A stretch of 24,701 nucleotides of DNA from CAMCQY01 sp044370415 (GCA_044370415.1 JBILVO010000048.1:1-24701); one strand, 5' to 3'. Positions 1-8,535 are shown, counted from the stretch's first letter. Notes: a model not told the origin generated them from the letters alone. Numbers and translations are program-made.

Positions 1-706
1 TGAGTCCCGTTTCGCGGCGGAACTCGCGGACGAGATGGCTCTGGTCGTAGAAGCCGTGGGCCGCGGCCACCTCCGCGAGCGGCTCCGCCCGCGTGACCAG
101 CGCCTGGCAGGCCAGCCGCACCCGCAGCCGCCTGAGGTAGTGCTGGGCCGTCAGCTGCATCTGCCGACGAAACATTCGCTCGAAGGCCCGCACCGACCGA
201 CCGGCGATCCGGGCGAGCTCGGGATTGGAGAGCGGCTCCGCGAAGTGCATCCGCATGTGGGCCAGCACCCGGCCGAGCGCCGCGTCCTCCTGGTCCGACT
301 CGACCACCGACGCATCGACCATCCGCGTCATGCCGACGGTGCCCACGATCCGCCCGCGGCGGTCGACGACCGGCCTCTTCGTCGTCTGCGACCAGATCGC
401 CGTCCGATCGAACCGGCCGACGAGCTCGATGCGGTTTTCGACCGGCTCGCCGCAGAGCACACGCTCGTCGTCGAGCCTGTATTGGTCGGCGAGATGCGCG
501 GGCGAGAGGTCGTGGTCGGTCCTGCCGACGACCTGCTCGACCCGTTCGAGAGCGTAGTTGAGCAGGAAGCCCCGATTGACCCACTCGTAGCGGCAGGCCC
601 GGTCCTTGATCCAGCACTGCACGCCGTCAAGGTGATCGAAGAGCCCGGCCACCGCCGTCACCAGCGGGTCGTGTCGCGGAGCTCGCCGCAGCGGGGCCTT
701 TGCCAT
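1..706 (-). CDS. PAS-domain AraC-family transcriptional regulator (3' end outside window)
   Basis: Read on the minus strand from an ATG at 706, with a GAGGTG Shine-Dalgarno sequence just upstream; 235 codons are visible and the gene runs off the window, so its C-terminus is missing. Residues about 21-130 look like a PAS sensor domain (GVQCWIKDRACRYEWVN, then a GRTDHDLSP stretch and a GTVGMTR end), the arrangement seen in PAS-fold regulators. Residues about 145-235 are an AraC/XylS double helix-turn-helix: the first helix pair is around LSNPELARIAGRSVRAFERMF and the second carries the family signature around EVAAAHGFYDQSHLVREFRR. It should bind DNA and respond to a small ligand through PAS; the ligand cannot be told from sequence. 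It is divergent from the amidohydrolase operon with a 198-bp shared upstream region, so local control of that operon is an inference from position. The family call is firm. Confidence 0.88.
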   Translation of the reverse strand, partial: MAKAPLRRAPRHDPLVTAVAGLFDHLDGVQCWIKDRACRYEWVNRGFLLNYALERVEQVVGRTDHDLSPAHLADQYRLDDERVLCGEPVENRIELVGRFDRTAIWSQTTKRPVVDRRGRIVGTVGMTRMVDASVVESDQEDAALGRVLAHMRMHFAEPLSNPELARIAGRSVRAFERMFRRQMQLTAQHYLRRLRVRLACQALVTRAEPLAEVAAAHGFYDQSHLVREFRRETGL

Positions 707-844
707 GACGGCACCTCGTGACTCGGGCGACCACCGCCGGCCTGTGGCGCAGGCCGCATGTCGCCAGAGGATTATCCACATCGCCGCCCAAGTTGCCCGC
801 CGCCCGGTGCCGCTTCCATCCCATTTCCGGCCGTTCCACTCCAA

Positions 845-872
845 TCTGACAGGCCCTGCGGTGCACTAGACT
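845..872 (+). promoter_or_regulatory. Candidate promoter of the amidohydrolase operon
   Basis: A TCTGAC/CTGACA box at 845-851 and a TAGACT box at 867-872 are separated by 15-16 bp, shorter than the sigma70 optimum. The site lies in the divergent spacer 33 bp before the start codon and upstream of the GGAGGG ribosome binding site at 892-897. This is a weak motif match only. Confidence 0.25.
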
Positions 873-904
873 GGTCCCGGGCCAGGACGCCGGAGGGACC
901 ATCC

Positions 905-2200
905 ATGAAGACCGCCACGGGCACGACCATCATCACGAACGGCCGGCTGGTCGACGGCAGGGGCGGCCCTCCCGTGCCCGACGGCGTCGTGATCGCGACC
1001 GACGGCCGGATCGCCTACGCCGGACCGAGGCCGGCCGCCCCGCCGGTGGCCCCCGATGCCCGGCGGATCGACGCCCACGGCGGCACGATCATGCCCGGCC
1101 TCGTCGAGGCCCACTTTCACGCCACCTACTTCAACGTCGAGAAGCTCGAGGACCTCGACATCAAGTATCCGGTTGAGTACGTCGCGATCCAGGCGTCGGT
1201 CAACTGCAAGCTCGCCCTCGAGTGCGGCTACACGGCGGCCCGCTCCGGGGGCTGCCTCTTCAATTGCGACGTCTGGCTGAAGAAGGCGATCGAGGGGGAC
1301 CTCATCCCCGGCCCCCGGCTCTGTGCCAGCGGCCGCGAGATCTGCAGCGCCGGCGGCCTCATGGACTGGAACCCCGAATTCCGCCGCATCGGCATGGAGG
1401 GCCTGATCTTCTGCATCAACGGTGTGGAGGACGCCCGCAAGGCGGTGCGGTCGCTCGTCAAGGACGGCGTGGAGTGGGTGAAGACCTATCCCACCGGCGA
1501 CGCTGCCTGGCCCGACACCAACGACCACCACACGCTCTGCATGACGTTCGACGAGATGCACGCCGTCGTGGCCACCGCCCACAACCACAAGCTCAAGGTC
1601 ACCGGCCACTGCCGCGCCACCGAGGGGATCAAGAACGCGCTCCGCGCCGGCTACGATGCGGTCGAGCACGCCACCTTCATCGACGACGAGGGGCTCGATC
1701 TCCTGCTCGCCCGCGACGTGCCGGTGGTGCCCGGGCTCTACTTCGAACTGGCGAGCGTGGAGCGGGGCCGCGAGTTCGGCCTCCCGCAGCGGGTGATCGA
1801 CGGCCACCAGGAGACGCTCGACGGCGGCGGCGAGAGCTGCCGGAGAATCCTCGCGGCGGGCGGCCGGCTCGGCATGGGGGGTGACTACGGTTTCGGCTGG
1901 AATCCGCACGGCGACTACGCGAAGGAGCTGACGTTCTTCGTCCGCCACGTGGGCCTCGACCCGCTCGTCGTGCTCACCTGCGCCACGAAGACCGGGGCCG
2001 AGATCATGGGCCGCGGCGATGAGTTCGGCACGCTCGAGCCGGGCAAGCTGGCCGACGTGCTCGTGGTCGACGGCGACGTCGTCGCCGACATCTCGCTGCT
2101 CGAGGACCGCAGTCGGTTCATCGCCGTCATGCAGGGGGGCGTCGTCAAAGCCGGCCGGCTCGCCGAGCCGTTCCCCACCGTCGTGAGCCGCGAGCGATGA
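905..2200 (+). CDS. Amidohydrolase family protein (imidazolonepropionase/prolidase-like)
   Basis: 431 residues. The ATG at 905 is chosen because GGAGGG (892-897) lies 7 nt before it; the open frame extends further upstream without a better start. The fold is a metal-dependent amidohydrolase: an N-terminal beta-sandwich strand with GRLVDGRG, then the metal-binding HxH at H70/H72 (EAHFH), a candidate bridging lysine K193 (EWVKTYPTG), H235 (TGHCRA), H255 (AVEHATF) and D327 (GGDYGFGWNPHG), and a C-terminal strand with LEPGKLADVLVVDGD that is typical of the COG1228 branch. Such enzymes hydrolyse cyclic amides, lactams or dipeptides; the substrate here is unknown. No signal peptide, so cytoplasmic. 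Its last four bases overlap the start of the next gene (ATGA), so it is the first gene of a coupled operon. Family firm, specificity open. Confidence 0.9.
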   Translation: MKTATGTTIITNGRLVDGRGGPPVPDGVVIATDGRIAYAGPRPAAPPVAPDARRIDAHGGTIMPGLVEAHFHATYFNVEKLEDLDIKYPVEYVAIQASVNCKLALECGYTAARSGGCLFNCDVWLKKAIEGDLIPGPRLCASGREICSAGGLMDWNPEFRRIGMEGLIFCINGVEDARKAVRSLVKDGVEWVKTYPTGDAAWPDTNDHHTLCMTFDEMHAVVATAHNHKLKVTGHCRATEGIKNALRAGYDAVEHATFIDDEGLDLLLARDVPVVPGLYFELASVERGREFGLPQRVIDGHQETLDGGGESCRRILAAGGRLGMGGDYGFGWNPHGDYAKELTFFVRHVGLDPLVVLTCATKTGAEIMGRGDEFGTLEPGKLADVLVVDGDVVADISLLEDRSRFIAVMQGGVVKAGRLAEPFPTVVSRER

Positions 2201-3066
2201 CCTGGCCGACGCAGGTCACCGGCGGCACTCCCGCGATCGCCCGTGCAGAGTCACGGCCCGACGGCCCGCCCGTCGTGCTGTTCCACGGCGTGACCCGCTG
2301 CCGCGACGACTGGAAAAGCGTGCTGCCCGACCTGGCCCGCACGGACCGAGCACGCCCCTGGCGTGTGATCGCCGTCGATCACCGCGGCCACGGCGATTCC
2401 GCGAGAAGCGACCGTTACCTCGTGACCGACTACGTCACCGACGCGGTGCGGCTGGTCCGCGACGAGATCGCCCAGCCCGTCGTGCTGCTCGGCCACTCGC
2501 TCGGCGCGATGGTCGCCGCCGCCGTCGCCGCCGAACTGCCCGACCTCGTGACGGGTGCGGTCCTCGAAGACCCGCCGTTCCAAGGCATGGGCACGCGGAT
2601 CCACGGCACCGCCTGGCAGGCCCAGTTCGTGGGCGTGCAGGCGGCCGGCCGCCGCGGCGGCAGCGTGGACGACCTGGCCGCGGCGCTCGCCGACATCGAA
2701 CTGCCCGTCGCCGGCGGCGGCACGGTCCGGTTGGGATCGATCCGCGACGCCGCCGCGCTCCGGTGGAGCGCAGCCTGCCTGGCGAGGCTCGACCCGGAGG
2801 TGCTCACGCCGGTCATCGCCGGCCGCTGGCTCGATGGCTATGATCCAGCGGAGATCGCCCGGCGGATCAGCTGCCCCGTCGTCCTGCTCCATGCCGACCC
2901 GCGGGCCGGCGGCGCCCTGGCCGACGACGAGGCGGCGGAATTTGCGGCCGCCGCGAGACGCTGCGAGGTGGAGCGTTTTCCGGGCTCCGGCCACCTGATC
3001 CACTGGCAGCATCCCGACGCGATCGTCGCCGCGGTCGAACGGCTCAGGATCGAGGTGGCCCCATGA
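2197..3066 (+). CDS. Alpha/beta hydrolase
   Basis: 289 residues, a usual length for the alpha/beta hydrolase fold. The ATG at 2197 overlaps the stop of the amidohydrolase (ATGA), implying translational re-initiation. Visible features: oxyanion-hole motif FHG at residues 29-31, the strand with DHRGHGDS (61-68), the nucleophile elbow GHSLG with S101, a candidate acid D234 (LLHADPRAGG) and the catalytic histidine H266 (GSGHLIHWQHP). No signal peptide. The substrate is not evident; paired with an amidohydrolase it may act on an ester or amide intermediate of the same pathway (inference). Its end again overlaps the next start codon by ATGA. Fold and triad are clear, substrate unknown. Confidence 0.9.
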   Translation: MTWPTQVTGGTPAIARAESRPDGPPVVLFHGVTRCRDDWKSVLPDLARTDRARPWRVIAVDHRGHGDSARSDRYLVTDYVTDAVRLVRDEIAQPVVLLGHSLGAMVAAAVAAELPDLVTGAVLEDPPFQGMGTRIHGTAWQAQFVGVQAAGRRGGSVDDLAAALADIELPVAGGGTVRLGSIRDAAALRWSAACLARLDPEVLTPVIAGRWLDGYDPAEIARRISCPVVLLHADPRAGGALADDEAAEFAAAARRCEVERFPGSGHLIHWQHPDAIVAAVERLRIEVAP

Positions 3067-6000
3067 AACGTCTGTCACGACGCCTGATAGGAGCCATCCT
3101 CCTCGGTATGGCGGCGGCCGCCGCGGTGGCGGCTCCCGCTGCCGATGCACCGCAGCCGCAGCGGGAATGGTCCGCCGACCGCGTCGTCGAGATCGTGGCC
3201 GATGCGCGGGCCCATGGCGATGCCCGCCGCGGCGCCGGCGTCTTCAACGTCGCCACGTCCGCGTGCACGTCCTGCCACAAGGTGGGCGATCATGGCGGCG
3301 AGGTCGGGCCCGCGCTCACGACCGTCGCCAAGTGCCTTACCGCGGAGGAGATCGTCGAGTCACTCTATTGGCCCTCGCGCACGGTGAAGCCCGACTACCG
3401 CGCCGTCGCCATCACCACCTCCGACGGCCGCGTGCTGCAGGGGATCGTGAAGGAGGAGACTGGCGACGCCCTGCTCGTGGCCGACGCGACAGGCAAGCGA
3501 CACCGCATTCCCGCCGCGGACGTCGAGGAGCGAAGGGACATCGGGTCACTCATGCCCGCCGACGTGGTCACCGCCCTCCCGCCACAGCAGCAGCGCGACC
3601 TGATCCGCTATCTGCTCGAACTCGGCCGCACTCCGGGACTGGAATCGCTCACGCACCGAGTCGCTGCGTTTGCGCCACCCCGCGGTCCCGTGCGTCCGGA
3701 GGAGTGGCCCAATGCGGGCGAGTTCGTGAACCGGGAGCGTGTCTACGATTTCTACGCGCGGGAGGCGGCGCACTTCCGCGGCATGGATCCGCTGCCGCTC
3801 CTGCTGCCCGCCTATCCTGGCATCGACGGCGGCACGCAGGGCCACTGGGGCAACCAGAACGACGAAGACACCTGGAAGGACGACCGCCGCAACGCGTCGG
3901 ACCCGGGCACGGTGCAATGCTGGCCCTTCGCCATCAAGGGCCGCACGGTGCCGCGGGCGGTCTGCCTGCGGCTCGGCGAGAAGGGCGAACTCTCCGCCTG
4001 CTTCAACCCCGACACGCTCGCCATCGAGGCCGTCTGGACCGGAGGCTTTCTCACGTTCGCCGCACATCGCCACGGATTCCTCGCCCCGGCATCGCCGGCA
4101 GGCACGCTCATCGAGCCGCCGCCTGCGCCGCCGCCCGCGGGGCCGATCGACTACCACGGCTTCTACCGGCACGGCCCGCGGGTGATTTTCTCCTACTCGG
4201 TGAACGGCACCGAGATGCTCGACGCGCCGTGGGCCGAGAACGGCAGGATCGTCCGCGAGGTCAGTCCCGCGGCGAGCCATTCTCTGGCCCATCTCACCCG
4301 CGGCGGCCCGCCGCAGTGGCCGCAGGCCGTGCACACCACGGGCACCCTCGGCGACAAGGCTCCCTACGCGATCGACACGATCACGGCTCCCTTCGACAAC
4401 CCCTGGAAGTCGCTGCTCTTCTTCGGCGGCCACGACTTCTTCGCCGACGGGTCGGCCGCCATCTGCACGATGCAGGGGGAGGTCTGGCGGGTGTCGGGCC
4501 TCGACGACACGCTCCGCGACGTCCGCTGGCGGCGGATTGCCGCGGGCCTGAACCAGCCGCTGGGTCTCGTCGTGGTCGACGACGTGCCGCACGTCCTCTG
4601 CGGCGACCAACTCATGCGGCTCGTGGACACCAACGGCGACGGCGAGGCCGATTTGTACGCGTGCCTGTCGCAGAAGTTCCAGCCCTCGACCGGGCACAAC
4701 TACAAGTGCGGCCTCGAGCGGGATGCCGCGGGGAACTTCTTCACCGCGTCGCACGAGGGGCTCCTGCGGATCAGCCCGGACGGCGCTACCGTCGACGTCC
4801 TGGCCGTCGGCTTCCGCAATCCTGATGGGCTCGGCCTCCTGCCCGACGGCACGCTCACGGTGCCTGTGTCGGAGGGCGATCTCACGCCGGCGTCGGCGAT
4901 CTGCTCCGTGCGGCAGCAGCCGGGCCGACCGCCGGCGAGCCCGGTGCCGAATTTTCGCGGCACGCCGCCGGCCCTGCCGCTCGCCTATCTCCCGCGCGGC
5001 CTCGACAACTCGAGCGGCGGGCAGACCTACGTGTCGAGCGATCGGTGGGGCCCGCTCCAGGGCCACCTCATCCATTTCTCGTTCGGCACCTGCACCCACT
5101 TCCTCGTGCTCCGCGACGAGGTGGACGGCATGCAGCAGGGGGCCGTCGTGCCGCTGCCGGGCGATTTTCGTTCGGGCGCGCACCGCGGCCGGTTCAGCCC
5201 CGCCGACGGCCAGCTCTACGTCTCCGGCATGAACGGCTGGTCGAGCTACGCCGTCGACGACGGCTGCTTCCAGCGGGTCCGCTACACCGGCGGCACCGTG
5301 CAGCAGCCGATCCGCTGCCGCGTGCATCGCAACGGCGTGCTGCTCGCGTTCTCCGCGCCGCTCGACCGCGGCGTCGCCGGCGACGCCGCGAACCACTTCG
5401 CCCAGTGCTGGAATTACCGCTATGGCCCGGCCTACGGATCGCCCGAGTTCTCGCCGAGCCACTACGGCGTCGTCGGCCACGACCCGCTGGCGATCCGCTC
5501 CGCCACGGTGCTGCCCGACGGCACGAGCCTGTTTCTCGAAATCCCCGACATCCAGCCGGTAAGCCAGCTGCACCTGCACATCGCCGTCGGCGGGGGCGAG
5601 GCCCGCGACCTCTTCGCGACCGTCCACGCGCTGGCCGAGCCCTTCCGCGACATCCCCGGCTTCCGCGATGTGGATCGGCCGATCGCCGCCCATCCGATCC
5701 TCCGCGACGTGGCGATGATGAAGGCGACGGTCAAGAATCCGTGGCTCAAGCCGATCCAGGGCGGCCGCGACATCCGGATCGAGGCGGCGTCGAACCTCGC
5801 CTACGCGACGACGGAGGTCCGCGTGAAGCCAGACGAGCCGCTGGCGGTGTCGTTCGTGAATCCCGACGTGGTGCCGCACAACTGGGTGCTCGTGCGGCCG
5901 GGAACGCTCGAGGCGGTCGGCACGCTCGCCGACCGTGCGATCGCCGATCCCGAGGCGGTGGCCCGGCACTACGTGCCGCAGACCGGCGACGTGCTGGCCT

Positions 6001-6137
6001 ACGCCGACATCGTCCAGCCGGGCGACACGCAGACGATCCACATCCGTGCGCCCAAGGATCCAGGTCGCTATCCCTACCTCTGCACGTTCCCAGGCCACTG
6101 GAAACTCATGAACGGGATACTCGTCGTTGAGCCCTGA
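3063..6137 (+). CDS. Exported cytochrome c / DUF6797-like / azurin-like cupredoxin fusion protein
   Basis: 1024 residues starting at an ATGA overlap with the hydrolase. Residues 1-27 are a signal peptide (KRLSRR, then a hydrophobic Ala-rich core ending near APAADA). Residues about 40-190 are a planctomycete-type cytochrome c: haem motif C68-T-S-C-H72 and a likely distal ligand M164 (GSLMPADVV). The middle (about 200-800) resembles the DUF6797 plus beta-propeller haem-binding proteins common in Planctomycetota and contains a DTNGDGEAD loop. The C-terminus (about 900-1024) is a type-1 copper domain: H939 (VVPHNW), C1007, H1012 and M1016 in the azurin spacing C-x4-H-x3-M (LCTFPGHWKLM). It should sit in the periplasm and pass electrons between haem and copper or to an external acceptor. 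The redox substrate is unknown; the coupling to two hydrolases suggests a shared pathway. The metal sites are visible; the function of the middle is inferred from family resemblance. Confidence 0.85.
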   Translation: MKRLSRRLIGAILLGMAAAAAVAAPAADAPQPQREWSADRVVEIVADARAHGDARRGAGVFNVATSACTSCHKVGDHGGEVGPALTTVAKCLTAEEIVESLYWPSRTVKPDYRAVAITTSDGRVLQGIVKEETGDALLVADATGKRHRIPAADVEERRDIGSLMPADVVTALPPQQQRDLIRYLLELGRTPGLESLTHRVAAFAPPRGPVRPEEWPNAGEFVNRERVYDFYAREAAHFRGMDPLPLLLPAYPGIDGGTQGHWGNQNDEDTWKDDRRNASDPGTVQCWPFAIKGRTVPRAVCLRLGEKGELSACFNPDTLAIEAVWTGGFLTFAAHRHGFLAPASPAGTLIEPPPAPPPAGPIDYHGFYRHGPRVIFSYSVNGTEMLDAPWAENGRIVREVSPAASHSLAHLTRGGPPQWPQAVHTTGTLGDKAPYAIDTITAPFDNPWKSLLFFGGHDFFADGSAAICTMQGEVWRVSGLDDTLRDVRWRRIAAGLNQPLGLVVVDDVPHVLCGDQLMRLVDTNGDGEADLYACLSQKFQPSTGHNYKCGLERDAAGNFFTASHEGLLRISPDGATVDVLAVGFRNPDGLGLLPDGTLTVPVSEGDLTPASAICSVRQQPGRPPASPVPNFRGTPPALPLAYLPRGLDNSSGGQTYVSSDRWGPLQGHLIHFSFGTCTHFLVLRDEVDGMQQGAVVPLPGDFRSGAHRGRFSPADGQLYVSGMNGWSSYAVDDGCFQRVRYTGGTVQQPIRCRVHRNGVLLAFSAPLDRGVAGDAANHFAQCWNYRYGPAYGSPEFSPSHYGVVGHDPLAIRSATVLPDGTSLFLEIPDIQPVSQLHLHIAVGGGEARDLFATVHALAEPFRDIPGFRDVDRPIAAHPILRDVAMMKATVKNPWLKPIQGGRDIRIEAASNLAYATTEVRVKPDEPLAVSFVNPDVVPHNWVLVRPGTLEAVGTLADRAIADPEAVARHYVPQTGDVLAYADIVQPGDTQTIHIRAPKDPGRYPYLCTFPGHWKLMNGILVVEP

Positions 6138-6146
6138 ACTGGGCTC
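6129..6146 (+). terminator. Hairpin overlapping the stop codon of the operon's last gene
   Basis: GAGCCC (6129-6134) pairs with GGGCTC (6141-6146) around a 6-nt loop that contains the TGA stop. There is no following T-run, so this is a possible terminator or 3'-end stabiliser rather than a classical intrinsic terminator. Confidence 0.4.
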
Positions 6147-6258
6147 TCGTGCCAGTCGCCCTCGCCTGCCCACTGCAGAAGTCGATTCACCACACTTTCG
6201 ATGGAATGGAACGTGTGCTCCGCTGGCAACGGTATCCGACTGTACTTCGTGACGGCGA

Positions 6259-6390
6259 GGGGTTGCCCATGCCCTGAGAGCCGACGTAGGCGGCCAGCGA
6301 AGCCATGGATGGCGGAGCGCAGACGCCTCCGAGAGAGCGGAGGCCTGGAAGGCTGGAGCGAACGTCCGGCGGCGGGGCATGGGCAGCCCC
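6259..6390. repeat. 132-bp element bounded by 16-bp inverted repeats, with internal hairpins
   Basis: The left end GGGGTTGCCCATGCCC (6259-6274) is the inverted copy of GGGCATGGGCAGCCCC (6375-6390) with one mismatch in 16. Inside are GCCAT-GG-ATGGC (6302-6313), a 7-bp stem GCCTCCG/CGGAGGC with loop AGAGAG (6325-6344), and a longer-range CCAGC/GCTGG pairing (6294-6298 with 6352-6356). It fills the middle of the 311-bp spacer 6138-6448, which has no convincing gene. It could be a MITE-like non-autonomous element or a structured RNA. Only one copy is in the window, so mobility cannot be shown here. Confidence 0.6.
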
Positions 6391-6448
6391 GGGACACGAC
6401 GGCTGACGAACAAGTGAAAATCGCATGCAACCCTTCGGAGAGCCTTTC

Positions 6449-7384
6449 ATGACGAAGCTTCCTGACCTGACCGGCGTCCTTCGCGGCCGCACCCTGTCAC
6501 TGCTCGTTGCCACGTGGCTCGCCGCCGTGGCCTGCGGCCCGGCCTCGGCCGCCGAGCCCGTCGACGTCGCGGCCCGCGCCCGGCATCTCTTCCGCCACGA
6601 CAACCTCGTGGCGTGGTGCATCGTGCCCTTCGACGCCACAAAGCGGGGCCCCGAGGAACGCGCCGCCATGCTGGAGAAGGCCGGCTTCAAGCACTTCGCC
6701 TACGACTGGCGGCCGGAGCACGTGCCCACGTTCGAGCAGGAGTTCGACTGCCTGAAGTCCCACGGCATCGCGCTCGACGCCTTCTGGGCGCCCGGGCCGC
6801 ACGCCGAGCCGCTCCTGGCCAGCTTCCAGAAGCGGGGCCTCACGCCGTCGCTCTGGGTGATGATCGGCGCGCCCGACACCCTCGACCACACAGCGAAGGT
6901 GAAGCATGCGGCGGCGGCGGTGCGGCCGCTGGCCGAGGCGGCCGCGAAGGCCGGCTGCCGGGTCGACATCTACAACCACGGCGGCTGGGGGGGCGAGCCC
7001 GAGAACCAGATCGCCGTGATCGAGGAGCTGAAGCTGCCCAACGTCGGGATCGTCTACAACCAGCACCACGGCCACGACCATCTGCCACGGTTCAAGGAAC
7101 TGCTCGCGAAGATGCTGCCGCACCTGCGGTTCCTGAACCTCAACGGCATGACCGCCGAGGGGGACAAGAAGGGAAAGAAGATCCTGGTGCTGGGGCAGGG
7201 GGATCTCGATCTTCAGCTGGCCCGCACGATCTGCCAGAGCGGCTACGACGGCCCCATCGGCATCCTCGGCCACACGCAGGACGACGCGGAGGCCCGGCTG
7301 CTCGACAACCTCGAGGGGCTCGATTGGATCACGGGCGAGTTGACGGGGAAGTCTGTCGCGAAGCCGGTGCCGCGGACGAAGTGA
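6449..7384 (+). CDS. Exported sugar phosphate isomerase/epimerase-like TIM-barrel protein
   Basis: 311 residues from the ATG at 6449, chosen because GGAG (6437-6440) lies 8 nt upstream and the following residues form a signal peptide (RGRTLSLLVATWLAAVACG, likely cut after PASA at about residue 34); an in-frame ATG at 6425 has no such support. The mature part resembles the xylose isomerase-like / AP-endonuclease-2 barrel family found in many exported copies in planctomycetes: AGFKHFAYDW, HGIALDAFWAPG, a GGWGGEPEN loop near residue 185, YNQHHGHDH and LRFLNLNGM. Polar H/E/N residues sit at barrel strand ends as expected for a metal site, but I cannot assign the ligands. The substrate is unknown. 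It stands alone between the inverted-repeat element and the convergent transporter. Family call likely, not certain. Confidence 0.75.
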   Translation: MTKLPDLTGVLRGRTLSLLVATWLAAVACGPASAAEPVDVAARARHLFRHDNLVAWCIVPFDATKRGPEERAAMLEKAGFKHFAYDWRPEHVPTFEQEFDCLKSHGIALDAFWAPGPHAEPLLASFQKRGLTPSLWVMIGAPDTLDHTAKVKHAAAAVRPLAEAAAKAGCRVDIYNHGGWGGEPENQIAVIEELKLPNVGIVYNQHHGHDHLPRFKELLAKMLPHLRFLNLNGMTAEGDKKGKKILVLGQGDLDLQLARTICQSGYDGPIGILGHTQDDAEARLLDNLEGLDWITGELTGKSVAKPVPRTK

Positions 7385-7449
7385 CTGCGCGTCACGAACG
7401 CTGCCCCAGCCTCCACACCAGCCAGTCGCCATGCAGTGCGGGGAAGTGA

Positions 7450-7560
7450 TCAGGCCAAGACGGCCTTGACGACGTCGCCGAGGATGTCTGTGAGCCGGCG
7501 ATCGGCGAGTCGGTGGCCTGCCCGCCGCATCTCGGCGGCGACCGATCCGCGACGGTACAT
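7450..7560 (-). other. Possible 36-codon small gene or gene remnant
   Basis: An ATG-to-TGA frame on the minus strand (starts MYRRGSVAAEMRR, ends LGDVVKAVLA) lies 9 bp after the stop of the BASS transporter and in the same frame as it. Its codon usage is GC3-rich like real genes here. No Shine-Dalgarno sequence and no recognised domain. It may be a remnant or chance. Confidence 0.15.
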
Positions 7561-7569
7561 CCAGCCGCG

Positions 7570-8535
7570 TCAGCCGGCCGAGTGGGCCGTATCGGCTGCT
7601 GAGTCCTCCGTCGCCCGCCGCTTCCAATAGGAGGCGATCAGGCCGCCCATGATGTTCTGGATCACGCCGCTGAACACCGCCGCCGCGGCGGCCAGCGGCA
7701 GCGTCGGAAAATGCTCCCGCGCCAGCGATGCGGCCATCCCGCCGTTCTGCATGCCCACCTCGATGCTCACCGTCCGCGCGACCGACTCCGGATACCGGAG
7801 CAGCTTCGGCACCGCATACCCCAGCGCAAACCCGCAGACGTGCAGGAGGGTCGCCGCCACCGCCAGCCGGCCGCCGTGCGCGGCGATCGCATCGGCGCTT
7901 GCCGCCACGATGCCCGCCGTCACGAACGTGAACGCCAGCACCGCGAACGTGGGGCCGCACGCCCCGATCCGATCCGCCGCCCGCGGAAGCCACCGCCGGA
8001 TCGCCACGCCGACGACCACCGGCGCGACCGTCAGCTGCAGCGCCGAGAGGCACATCCCCCAGGCGTCGACCGGGACGTACGTGCCGGCCAGGATGCTCGT
8101 CCACAGCGGCGTGAACAAAAACGCCATGAATGTGGACGCCAGCGTCAGTACGACCGACAGCGCCACGTTGGCCCGCGCCAGGTATGTGATCATGTTCGAC
8201 GCCATCCCGCCGGGACAGCTCGCCACCAGAATGATCCCGACCGCCAGGCCCGTCTCCAGCCCCAGGAGCGTCGCCACGCCCCAGCCGCACAGCGGCATGA
8301 TCGTGTACTGGCATGCGAACCCCAGCGCGACGGCCGACGGCATCCGCGCGATCCGCCGGAAGTCATCGAGGCTCAAGGTCAGCCCCATGCCGAGCATCGA
8401 GCCGGCGAGCGACCAGAAGATCCAGGGCCTGTCGAACCAGAGCATCGTCCGGGGCCAGATGAACGCCACCACCGACAGCGCGACGACCCAGACCGAATAG
8501 AGATTGTTGAACTGCTGCAGGGCTCGTCCGAGCAT
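7570..8535 (-). CDS. Bile acid:sodium symporter (BASS) family transporter
   Basis: 321 residues on the minus strand. The ATG at 8535 (MLGRALQQFNN) gives the normal BASS length; the frame stays open well upstream but that part overlaps the response regulator and has no family character. Roughly nine to ten hydrophobic segments are visible. Family marks: GMGLTLSLDDFRR (49-61), CPGGMASN (107-114) and EVGMQNGGMA (259-268), the conserved unwound-helix regions that line the substrate and sodium sites in BASS structures. It should be an inner-membrane secondary transporter for an organic anion, probably sodium-coupled; bile acids are unlikely as the natural substrate in such a bacterium. No clear Shine-Dalgarno sequence precedes it. 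It is convergent with the isomerase-like gene and divergent from the two-component pair. Family firm, substrate open. Confidence 0.9.
   Translation of the reverse strand: MLGRALQQFNNLYSVWVVALSVVAFIWPRTMLWFDRPWIFWSLAGSMLGMGLTLSLDDFRRIARMPSAVALGFACQYTIMPLCGWGVATLLGLETGLAVGIILVASCPGGMASNMITYLARANVALSVVLTLASTFMAFLFTPLWTSILAGTYVPVDAWGMCLSALQLTVAPVVVGVAIRRWLPRAADRIGACGPTFAVLAFTFVTAGIVAASADAIAAHGGRLAVAATLLHVCGFALGYAVPKLLRYPESVARTVSIEVGMQNGGMAASLAREHFPTLPLAAAAAVFSGVIQNIMGGLIASYWKRRATEDSAADTAHSAG

Noticed and set aside
35..721. Long plus-strand open frame opposite the AraC-family gene
   Set aside because: The minus strand encodes recognisable PAS and AraC motifs over the whole stretch; the plus-strand protein is Arg/Pro-rich with no family features.
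905..6137. Biosynthetic gene cluster or defence system
   Set aside because: No scaffold enzymes, nuclease, helicase, toxin or other marker of such systems; the genes fit a catabolic or redox operon.
3546..6413. Long minus-strand open frame (about 955 codons) opposite the haem/copper protein
   Set aside because: It is a mirror frame caused by high GC content; composition is Arg/Val/Ala-rich and it lacks any motif, whereas the plus strand has signal peptide, CxxCH and copper ligands.
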